Assembly: GCA_039811865.1 (NCBI GenBank)
Contig: JBDHZK010000148.1
Location: 1 to 5,897, forward strand
Source of the DNA: JBDHZK01 sp039811865
GTDB taxonomy: Bacteria; Actinomycetota; Actinomycetes; Propionibacteriales; Propionibacteriaceae
DNA: 5,897 nucleotides
Reading direction: 5' to 3'
Shown here: piece by piece, positions 1 through 5,897 of the stretch
How the letters are laid out: every line of letters begins with the position of its first letter
How positions within the stretch are numbered: position 1 is the stretch's first letter
Notes under the pieces: model-generated
Database searches by the model: none
What the model saw: only the letters and a program-made list of their open reading frames with translations
Told to the model about the DNA's origin: nothing
Position numbers and translations under genes: made by a program

Positions 1-614
1 CGCACGGTCGTGGCATCTCGGTGCACCAGCTGCTCACCGAGAAGGCCGAGCAGCAGGAGATCGGCCAGCACGGACTGGTCGCGCTGGACTGGCACAACGG
101 CAACCGCTCGATCCTGGTGGATTCCAACCTTTCCGGCATGATTCTCGGTCAGACGCTGACCACCTCGCCGGAGGACCAGTACCGGGCGCTGCTCGAGGCG
201 ACGGCCTTCGGCTTCCGCCGCATCATCGAGCAGTTCCAGGACGCCGAAGTCCCGATCACTGAGGTCGTGGCCGCCGGCGGGTTGCTGAAGAACAAGTTCC
301 TGATGCAGATGTACTCCGACGTGACCCGCCTGCCGTTGTCCTTGGCGGTGTCCAACTATGCCGGCGCGCTCGGCTCGGCCATCCACGGTGCGGTCGCCTG
401 CGGGGCGTACCCGGACGTGCCGACCGCCGCTGCCGCGATGGGCAAGAAGATCCCGAAGGCGTACACCCCGAATGAGGAGGCAAGCAAGCTCTACGACGAG
501 CTCTACGCCGAGTACAAGATCCTGCACGACTACTTCGGCCGGCGGCAAAACGAGGCCATGTACCGGCTGAAGGACATCAAGCGCCGGGCGAGCTCCCGCA
601 AGCACGGCCACTAA
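1..614 (+). CDS. araB: L-ribulokinase, C-terminal part (5' end outside window)
   Basis: Phosphorylates L-ribulose to L-ribulose 5-phosphate with ATP in the cytoplasm, the second step of L-arabinose catabolism. The frame is already open at the left edge (codons from position 3), so about 203 C-terminal residues are visible of a family usually around 560 long; the true start is upstream. Visible marks of the second FGGY-kinase domain are ALDWHNGNRS (near 81-110), LLEATAFGFR (near 189-218), the FGGY-type signature AAGGLLKNKF (near 270-299), and NYAGALGSAIHG (near 354-389), the glycine-rich segment expected by the nucleotide site. The ALDW(H/W)NGNRS and EATAFG strings are characteristic of AraB rather than of xylulokinase or glycerol kinase. 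The tail is basic and charged (KRRASSRKHGH) and ends in TAA. araD follows after a short gap, which supports an ara operon. No araA is visible; it may lie upstream. Confidence 0.93.
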   Translation, partial: HGRGISVHQLLTEKAEQQEIGQHGLVALDWHNGNRSILVDSNLSGMILGQTLTTSPEDQYRALLEATAFGFRRIIEQFQDAEVPITEVVAAGGLLKNKFLMQMYSDVTRLPLSLAVSNYAGALGSAIHGAVACGAYPDVPTAAAAMGKKIPKAYTPNEEASKLYDELYAEYKILHDYFGRRQNEAMYRLKDIKRRASSRKHGH

Positions 615-628
615 CCCCAAGAGCACCT

Positions 629-634
629 GAGGAG
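629..634 (+). promoter_or_regulatory. Ribosome binding site of araD
   Basis: GAGGAG lies 5 nt before the ATG at 640 and only 2 nt before the in-frame GTG at 637. The spacing favours the ATG as the araD start. It sits in the 25-bp gap between araB and araD, so araD need not rely on coupling. Confidence 0.6.
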
Positions 635-639
635 CGGTG

Positions 640-1344
640 ATGGGGATCTGTTTGGCCGACCTGCCCGACGATGTGCAGGCGGCGGTCCAGACGGCGCGGG
701 CGGAGGTGGCGGCACTCCACTCGGAGTTGACGCGCTACGACCTCGTCGTGTGGACCGCGGGGAACGTGTCCGCCCGGGTCCCCGGAACCGACCTCATGGT
801 GATCAAGCCGTCGGGGGTGTCGTATGACGAGCTCAGCGCCGAACTCGTCGTCGTCTGCACGTTGGACGGGCAGAAGATCGACGACGGCACCCCCGACCGG
901 CTGACCCCGTCCTCGGACACGGCGGCGCACGCGTACGTGTACCGGCACCTGCCGAAGGTCGGGGGAGTCACCCACACCCACTCGCCCTATGCCACGGCCT
1001 GGGCTGCCCGGGCGGAGCCCGTCCCGTGCGTCCTGACGATGATGGCCGACGAGTTCGGCGGGGACATCCCCATCGGCCCCTTCGCCCTGATCGGCGACGA
1101 CTCCATCGGCAAGGGGATCGTCGAGACCCTGCGCGACTCCCGATCGCCCGCCGTCCTGATGCGAAACCACGGGCCGTTCACGATCGGGAAGGACGCCCGG
1201 GCGTCGGTCAAGGCCGCAGCCATGTGCGAGGAGGTCGCCCGGACCGTCCACATCTGTCGCCAGTTGGGCGAACCGATCCGTATTCCGCAGGCCGACATCG
1301 ACCGCCTCTACGACCGATACCAAAACGTCTACGGCCAGCGCTGA
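640..1344 (+). CDS. araD: L-ribulose-5-phosphate 4-epimerase
   Basis: Interconverts L-ribulose 5-phosphate and D-xylulose 5-phosphate, the last dedicated step of arabinose use, by a metal-dependent retro-aldol/aldol mechanism (class II aldolase family). The product is 234 aa from ATG 640, close to the 231 of the E. coli enzyme; GTG 637 is in frame but too near the GAGGAG. Motifs in order: GNVS (41-44), KPSG (56-59), SSDT (91-94), HTHS with metal-ligand histidines H112 and H114, ADEFGG with D137 at the place of the catalytic Asp120 of E. coli AraD, NHGPF with the third metal histidine H177, and a C-terminal YGQ whose Y231 matches the catalytic Tyr229. All key residues are kept. The E. coli-type HADYFYG stretch reads MADEFGG here. 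It follows araB in the same direction and ends facing gltA. Other class II aldolases (fuculose-phosphate aldolase) are less likely given the araB neighbour and the terminal YGQ. Confidence 0.93.
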   Translation: MGICLADLPDDVQAAVQTARAEVAALHSELTRYDLVVWTAGNVSARVPGTDLMVIKPSGVSYDELSAELVVVCTLDGQKIDDGTPDRLTPSSDTAAHAYVYRHLPKVGGVTHTHSPYATAWAARAEPVPCVLTMMADEFGGDIPIGPFALIGDDSIGKGIVETLRDSRSPAVLMRNHGPFTIGKDARASVKAAAMCEEVARTVHICRQLGEPIRIPQADIDRLYDRYQNVYGQR

Positions 1345-1347
1345 GGT

Positions 1348-1405
1348 GGCGCCTTGGCCTCCGGCTTCGGGCGCCGAGCCTGCCCCGTCGGCTAGCTCGG
1401 GACGG
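1348..1405. terminator. GC-rich dyads between convergent araD and gltA, possible bidirectional terminator
   Basis: The gap between the two stop codons contains dyads. GGCTTCGG (1363-1370) pairs with CCGAGCC (1374-1380) with one bulged T and a GCG loop. CCGTC (1385-1389) pairs with GACGG (1401-1405) around an 11-nt loop. GGCGCC also recurs at 1348 and 1370. There is no T-tract on either strand, which is common for actinobacterial terminators but makes the call weak; in GC-rich DNA such dyads also arise by chance. Confidence 0.35.
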
Positions 1406-1416
1406 CCCGCAGGGAC

Positions 1417-2697
<1,281 letters not shown>

Positions 2698-2703
2698 GCG
2701 CAA

Positions 2704-2709
2704 ACCTTA
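2704..2709 (-). promoter_or_regulatory. Candidate -10 box (or Shine-Dalgarno) of gltA
   Basis: On the minus strand TAAGGT ends 6 nt before the gltA ATG at 2697. It fits the actinobacterial -10 pattern TANNNT and would place the transcript start at or within a base or two of the ATG, giving a leaderless mRNA. The same bases contain AAGG (2705-2708) with 7-nt spacing to the ATG, so this may instead be the ribosome binding site of a transcript starting further upstream. No good -35 is seen 16-18 nt upstream of TAAGGT. The two readings cannot be separated from sequence. Confidence 0.3.
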
Positions 2710-2752
2710 TGGACGGCTGCGGGGGAGTCCGGGTTCGTCCTTACTGGCGGGC

Positions 2753-2768
2753 AACCGGCGGGCCGGTT
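2753..2768. repeat. Perfect 16-bp palindrome in the gltA/rplM divergent region, candidate operator
   Basis: AACCGGCGGGCCGGTT has 7-bp arms, AACCGGC and GCCGGTT, around GG. It ends 1-2 bases into the T-run that leads into the -35 box TTGACC of the rplM promoter (2769-2774). The heptamer GGCGGGC also occurs twice at 2746 and 2757, 11 bp apart, the second copy lying in the palindrome. Its position, abutting a promoter between divergent genes, suits a dimeric regulator. It could also fold as a short hairpin with a weak T4 tail, but no gene needs a terminator here. No regulator is identified. Confidence 0.45.
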
Positions 2769-2798
2769 TTGACCGTTAATCGGCTCACCAGGTAGCCT
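2769..2798 (+). promoter_or_regulatory. Promoter of the rplM-rpsI-glmM operon
   Basis: TTGACC (2769-2774; five of six bases match TTGACA) is followed after 18 bp by TAGCCT (2793-2798), which fits the actinobacterial housekeeping-sigma -10 pattern TANNNT. Transcription would start near 2804-2806, leaving an untranslated leader of about 88 nt before the GTG of rplM. It is the best-matched pair found in the 195-bp divergent region on this strand. Confidence 0.5.
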
Positions 2799-2841
2799 TG
2801 GGCGCTGTTGCGCTTCGGCGTCCACGAGTCTTTGGTTCGCG

Positions 2842-2855
2842 GGGCAGCCGTGCCC
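2842..2855 (+). promoter_or_regulatory. Hairpin in the rplM leader, possible r-protein autoregulation site
   Basis: GGGCA (2842-2846) and TGCCC (2851-2855) form a perfect 5-bp stem with a GCCG tetraloop, in the middle of the predicted rplM leader. A smaller GCGC-TGTT-GCGC stem lies a few dozen bases upstream (about 2802-2813). L13 is known to repress rplM-rpsI translation in E. coli through the leader; whether this structure does so is inference. A 5-bp stem alone is weak evidence. Confidence 0.22.
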
Positions 2856-2892
2856 ATTGACAGCTCACTTGATTGGAAGATGGTCGACGACC

Positions 2893-3336
2893 GTGTCTAC
2901 GTATAGCCCCAAGCCCGGCGAGATCACCCGGAACTGGCATGTCATCGACGGTGACAACGTCGTGCTCGGCCGGCTGGCCGTCACCGCCGCGACCTTGCTT
3001 CGCGGCAAGCACAAGGCCACCTTTGCTCCGCACGTGGACGGCGGCGACTTCGTCGTGATCGTGAACGCGGACAAGATCGCGCTCACCGGCAACAAGCGCC
3101 AGACCAAGCTGGCCTACCGGCACTCCGGACGTCCGGGCGGACTCAAGGCTGTCTCCTATGGGCATCTTCTGGACACCGACCCCCGCAAGGCGGTCGAGCG
3201 CGCCGTTTGGGGCATGCTCCCCAAGAACCGGCTCAGCCGGCAGTTGATCAAAAAGCTGAAGGTGTACGCCGGCCCGGAGCATCCGCACGCCGCGCAGAAG
3301 CCGCAGGCATACACCATCTCCCAGATCGCTCAGTGA
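2893..3336 (+). CDS. rplM: 50S ribosomal protein L13
   Basis: Large-subunit protein that binds 23S rRNA early in 50S assembly. The product is 147 aa starting at GTG 2893 (STYSPKPGEITRNWHVIDG), the same length and opening as mycobacterial L13. An earlier in-frame TTG at 2857 would add 12 residues that do not resemble the family and would use the leader. Visible family features are WHVIDG...VVLGRLA (15-29), LLRGKHK (35-41), DGGDFVVIVNA (49-59), YRHSG (75-79), the L13 signature AVWGMLPKNRLSRQ (104-117) running into KLKVYAGPEHPH (121-132), and the conserved end region PQAYTI. The ribosome binding site is poor: GGAAG at 2875-2879 is 13 nt from the GTG, so initiation may rely on leader structure. 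It is first in the operon with rpsI 13 bp downstream. It is intact, with codon use typical of a highly expressed gene in GC-rich DNA. Confidence 0.96.
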   Translation: MSTYSPKPGEITRNWHVIDGDNVVLGRLAVTAATLLRGKHKATFAPHVDGGDFVVIVNADKIALTGNKRQTKLAYRHSGRPGGLKAVSYGHLLDTDPRKAVERAVWGMLPKNRLSRQLIKKLKVYAGPEHPHAAQKPQAYTISQIAQ

Positions 3337-3340
3337 GTTC

Positions 3341-3345
3341 GAGGA
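3341..3345 (+). promoter_or_regulatory. Ribosome binding site of rpsI
   Basis: GAGGA lies 4 nt before ATG 3350, inside the 13-bp gap after the rplM stop. It supports this ATG and hence the full N-terminal extension of S9. Confidence 0.5.
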
Positions 3346-3349
3346 CGCC

Positions 3350-3865
3350 ATGACCGACCAGATCGTCGAAGCCGAGGTCGCCGCCGCTCCGTTCGTGGAC
3401 GGCGACCGTGAGATCGCCTACCGCTCGGAGGCCGCCGCCGCCGTCCAGCACCCGGGCGGACGCCCCGCCGTCATCGCGCCCGCCGGCGCCACCGGCCGTC
3501 GCAAGGAGGCCGTCGCGCGCGTTCGGCTCATCCCCGGTTCGGGTCAGTGGTCCATCAACGGGGCCCGGAGCCTCGACGACTACTTCCCGAACAAGATCCA
3601 CCAGCAGATCGTGAACGAGCCCTTCGAGACTGCCGCCGTCGCCGGTTCGTACGACGTGATCGCGCGCATCCACGGTGGTGGCGTCAGCGGCCAGGCCGGC
3701 GCTTTGCGCCTCGGCATCGCCCGGGCGCTGAACGCGATCGACACCGAGGCGAGCCGTCCGGCGCTGAAGAAGGCCGGTTTGCTGACCCGCGACGCCCGGA
3801 TCAAGGAACGCAAGAAGGCCGGCCTGAAGAAGGCCCGTAAGGCCCCGCAGTACAGCAAGCGCTGA
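3350..3865 (+). CDS. rpsI: 30S ribosomal protein S9
   Basis: Small-subunit head protein whose C-terminal tail reaches the P-site tRNA anticodon stem. The product is 171 aa, against about 130 in E. coli. The conserved fold starts at GRRKEAVARVRL (49-60), continues through SLDDYFPN (74-81), then GGGVSGQAGALRLGIARAL (109-127), and ends in the basic tail KKARKAPQYSKR with the universal terminal Lys-Arg. The first 48 residues are an Ala/Pro/acidic extension, probably disordered. Actinobacterial S9 proteins commonly carry such an extension (about 30 residues in mycobacteria), so this one is on the long side. GAGGA before ATG 3350 supports the start. It is encoded 13 bp after rplM and 7 bp before glmM, the usual L13-S9 pair. 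It is intact. Confidence 0.96.
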   Translation: MTDQIVEAEVAAAPFVDGDREIAYRSEAAAAVQHPGGRPAVIAPAGATGRRKEAVARVRLIPGSGQWSINGARSLDDYFPNKIHQQIVNEPFETAAVAGSYDVIARIHGGGVSGQAGALRLGIARALNAIDTEASRPALKKAGLLTRDARIKERKKAGLKKARKAPQYSKR

Positions 3866-3872
3866 CCAGGCG

Positions 3873-5228
3873 ATGGGTCGCCTGTTTGGCACCGATGGGG
3901 TTCGGGGCAAGGCCAACGCGGAGCTGACCGCCGAACTGGCGCTGGACCTCTCGGTCGCGGCAGCACATGTCCTGGGCGAGACCGGCCAGTTCGGCAGCGG
4001 GCACCGGCCCACCGCGGTCGTCGGACGCGATCCGCGCGCATCCGGTGAGTTCCTGGAGGCCGCCGTCGTGGCGGGATTGGCCAGCGCCGGGGTGGACGTG
4101 GTCCGGGTCGGGGTGGTCCCGACCCCGGGCCTCGCGTTCTTGGTGGGGCACCTCGACGCCGATCTGGGCGTGATGCTCTCGGCCAGCCACAACCCGATGG
4201 CCGACAACGGCATCAAGTTCTTCGCCCGCGGTGGCGTCAAACTGGACGACGCGCTCGAGGACGCCATCGAGGCGTGCATCGGTGCGGAGTGGGAGCGTCC
4301 CACCGGGGCCGCTGTGGGACGCGTCCGCGAGGACGCCGCCCTCGTCCATGCCTATGTCGACCACCTGGTCGGCAGCCTGGGCGACCCGGGCCTGCTGACC
4401 GGCGTGAGCGTCGTGATCGATGCCGCCAACGGCGCCGCCTACCGCACCGCCAGCGCGGCCTTCGGGGCGCATGGGGCGCAGGTGTTCGGCATTCACGATC
4501 ACCCGGACGGCGAGAACATCAACCGCGACTGCGGATCTACCCACTTGGGCGATCTCCAAGCCGCCGTGGTGGAGTACAAAGCCGACCTCGGCATCGCACT
4601 GGACGGGGACGCCGACCGTTGCCTGGCCGTCGATGCCGCGGGCAATGTCGTGGACGGCGATCAGATTCTGGCTGTCTTGGCGCTGAGCCTGAAGCGGTCC
4701 GGCAAGTTGGTCGCGGACACGGTGGTCGCCACCGTGATGAGCAACCTGGGCTTCCTGAACGCCATGCGGGCCCACGGGCTGCGCGTCGAGCAGACCAAAG
4801 TGGGGGACCGCTACGTCCTCGAGGCGATGAACGCCCACGGGTTTGCCCTGGGCGGCGAGCAGTCCGGCCACGTGATCATGAGCGAGTTCGCCACGACCGG
4901 CGACGGCGTCCTGACCGGGCTGCACCTGACCGCTCAGGTGCTGGCCAGCGGCCGATCGCTGGCCGATCTGGCGGGTGTGATGACCCGCCTGCCGCAGGTG
5001 CTGGTCAACGTCAAGGGCGTCGACAAGAGCCGCGTCGAAACGGACGAGGAGTTGGCCGCCGCAATTGCGACGGCTGAGGCGGCCCTGGGCGATTCCGGAA
5101 GGGTGCTGCTGCGCTCATCGGGCACCGAGCCGCTGGTTCGCGTCATGGTCGAGGCGGAAACTCCCGAAATTGCGAAGGCCACCGCGGATACTTTGGCTGA
5201 AGTAGTGAGCAGGAGACTGGCACTATAG
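3873..5228 (+). CDS. glmM: Phosphoglucosamine mutase
   Basis: Converts glucosamine 6-phosphate to glucosamine 1-phosphate, the step before GlmU in UDP-GlcNAc synthesis, feeding peptidoglycan and other glycans; cytoplasmic. The product is 451 aa, a normal length for GlmM (about 445). The four domains of the alpha-D-phosphohexomutase family are all marked: N-terminal GRLFGTDGVRG (2-12); the catalytic loop SASHNP with the phospho-serine S105 followed by MADNGIKFF; the metal loop DGDADR (244-249); the sugar-recognition loop GGEQSGH (327-333); and the phosphate-binding loop RSSGTEPLVRVM (414-425). The FGTDGVRG start and the DNGIKFF after the active serine point to GlmM rather than phosphomannomutase or phosphoglucomutase. 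Only AGG at 3868-3870 precedes the ATG, at 2-nt spacing, and the rpsI stop is 7 bp upstream, so translation is probably coupled to rpsI. The order rplM-rpsI-glmM is also found in mycobacteria. It is intact. Confidence 0.96.
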   Translation: MGRLFGTDGVRGKANAELTAELALDLSVAAAHVLGETGQFGSGHRPTAVVGRDPRASGEFLEAAVVAGLASAGVDVVRVGVVPTPGLAFLVGHLDADLGVMLSASHNPMADNGIKFFARGGVKLDDALEDAIEACIGAEWERPTGAAVGRVREDAALVHAYVDHLVGSLGDPGLLTGVSVVIDAANGAAYRTASAAFGAHGAQVFGIHDHPDGENINRDCGSTHLGDLQAAVVEYKADLGIALDGDADRCLAVDAAGNVVDGDQILAVLALSLKRSGKLVADTVVATVMSNLGFLNAMRAHGLRVEQTKVGDRYVLEAMNAHGFALGGEQSGHVIMSEFATTGDGVLTGLHLTAQVLASGRSLADLAGVMTRLPQVLVNVKGVDKSRVETDEELAAAIATAEAALGDSGRVLLRSSGTEPLVRVMVEAETPEIAKATADTLAEVVSRRLAL

Positions 5229-5232
5229 GTGC

Positions 5233-5897
5233 ATGAGTTTGGGCGAAGTCGAGTCGCTGATCGCGGATTTGAGAACCAAGGCCCAGCTACTACGTGCCCA
5301 AGCCGCCGAACTGGCCGACGCAGAGACGGCCGATTACAGCGATGGGTTGACCACAATCACCTGTGACTCGGCCGGGCAGATCATCGAGATCGGGTTCACG
5401 TCCGAGTTGGCATTCTCCTCCCCAGCGCGTCTGGCTCGTTCCGTCATGAACGTTTACGAGGTGGCCGCGGCTTCGGCTCGCGAGCGAATGGCTCGCCTCG
5501 GGGACGCGGCGAATGGCCGGGACTTTGCTGCCCCGCCCGATATCGGTGAATCGCAACTGGCCGTACCGCTCACCCGGGTGGCAGACGAAGCCTTTGGGCG
5601 GCAGTTGGACGGCGCTTTCGAGGTGGCCCGGACGCGAGGAATCGAGGCGGCGCTGAATCAACTCGGTATGCGCCCTTCCGGCATGATGGACGATCCCCAC
5701 GGCTTTCAGGACCGTATTCGCAGTCAATTCGAGCGTCGAGTAACTCGCTCAATCGAACAGGCCGAGCTGGTCGCGGCGATCGATGGGCGAGCCGAGACAG
5801 CATTTGTCGAGGTCTTGGTGGGTGTCTGGGGCGATCTGCGGCAGGTGAGCTTCCGCCCGCGAGCGCTCGCGTGCGAGCCCTCCGAACTCGCCTTGGC
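5233..5897 (+). CDS. YbaB/EbfC-like nucleoid-associated protein, apparently two tandem domains (3' end outside window)
   Basis: The frame from ATG 5233 stays open to the right edge without a stop, giving at least 221 residues. Residues 1-32 form a predicted amphipathic helix (heptad-like Leu/Ile/Ala). Then come GLTTIT (38-43) and AGQIIEIGFTSEL (47-59), and a helix SPARLARSVMNVYEVAAASA (63-82). This order of helix, G-x-x-x-x-T strand, (V/I)-E-I strand and long helix matches E. coli YbaB (GLVKVT, RRVEID, LEDLVAAAF). YbaB/EbfC proteins bind DNA as dimers. Residues 97-157 match nothing I recognise. From 158 a new helix is followed by VGVWGDLRQVSFRP (196-209), which aligns with 44-57 at a fixed offset of 152, suggesting a second copy cut by the edge. 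Normal YbaB is about 110 aa, so this is an unusual length. The start is 4 bp after the glmM stop; AGGAGA at 5211-5216 is 16 nt away, which is long, so coupling is likely. About 29% of codons end in A/T by hand count, more than in the sampled part of glmM. The family call is fairly sure for domain 1 and tentative for domain 2. Its role is unknown. Confidence 0.65.
   Translation, partial: MSLGEVESLIADLRTKAQLLRAQAAELADAETADYSDGLTTITCDSAGQIIEIGFTSELAFSSPARLARSVMNVYEVAAASARERMARLGDAANGRDFAAPPDIGESQLAVPLTRVADEAFGRQLDGAFEVARTRGIEAALNQLGMRPSGMMDDPHGFQDRIRSQFERRVTRSIEQAELVAAIDGRAETAFVEVLVGVWGDLRQVSFRPRALACEPSELAL

Noticed and set aside
577..1323. A 248-codon minus-strand open frame opposite araD
   Set aside because: It is the shadow of a real gene in GC-rich DNA. 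Its product is a Gly/Arg/Val/Asp-rich low-complexity string with no family motif, while the plus strand encodes a complete AraD with all catalytic residues.
2753..2770. The palindrome plus TTTT read as an intrinsic terminator
   Set aside because: It sits between divergent genes where no transcript needs to end, the T-run is only four bases and mostly paired in the stem, and it abuts a promoter; an operator is the better reading.
2857..2862. A perfect TTGACA -35 hexamer just before rplM
   Set aside because: At 16-18 bp spacing the downstream hexamers (such as ATGGTC at 2880) do not resemble TANNNT, so it lacks a -10. The TTGACC/TAGCCT pair upstream is better balanced. The TTG in it also opens a longer rplM frame, which is rejected on homology to the usual 147-aa L13.
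3248..4925. Two long minus-strand open frames (3248-4303 and 3801-4925) opposite rpsI and glmM
   Set aside because: Both are antisense to intact, motif-complete genes and overlap each other. Their translations show no domain signature, and long antisense frames are expected at this G/C bias.
5290..5803. Minus-strand frames (5290-5727 and 5570-5803) under the YbaB-like gene
   Set aside because: The plus-strand frame is uninterrupted for 221 codons, starts 4 bp after glmM and shows a family pattern. The minus-strand products show none.

Overview
The window is ordinary-looking, GC-rich actinobacterial chromosome with five recognisable housekeeping or catabolic genes, plus a sixth gene, less well characterised, that runs off the right edge. 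An actinomycete is suggested by the strong G/C bias at third codon positions, the order rplM-rpsI-glmM, a type II citrate synthase, an S9 protein with a long N-terminal extension, and an actinobacterial-style AraD. I cannot fix the genus; Propionibacteriales is possible but unproven.

Layout. Positions 1-1344 (+) hold the end of araB (L-ribulokinase) and a complete araD (L-ribulose-5-phosphate 4-epimerase), the last two steps of L-arabinose catabolism into the pentose phosphate pathway. A short gap with GC-rich dyads (1345-1416) separates them from the convergent citrate synthase gene gltA (1417-2697, -). A 195-bp divergent control region (2698-2892) then lies between gltA and the ribosomal operon. 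It contains a good promoter for rplM (TTGACC-N18-TAGCCT), a perfect 16-bp palindrome abutting its -35 box, a leader of about 88 nt, and a possible leaderless or AAGG-led start for gltA. From 2893 rightwards rplM, rpsI and glmM are packed with gaps of 13 and 7 bp. After a further 4 bp comes an open reading frame (5233 to the edge) whose first 100 residues look like a YbaB/EbfC nucleoid-associated protein. The last residues visible look like the start of a second copy of the same fold.

How the genes fit together. AraB and AraD feed arabinose carbon to xylulose 5-phosphate. GltA starts the TCA cycle. L13 and S9 are ribosome components made from one transcript, and GlmM makes glucosamine 1-phosphate for UDP-GlcNAc and the cell wall. 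The tight spacing implies that ribosome synthesis, wall-precursor synthesis and the YbaB-like protein share transcription and probably coupled translation.

There is no RNA gene, mobile element, CRISPR array or phage signal. I do not see a clearly new multi-gene system. The items most worth following are the apparent tandem-YbaB protein at the right edge and the palindrome in the gltA/rplM divergent region.
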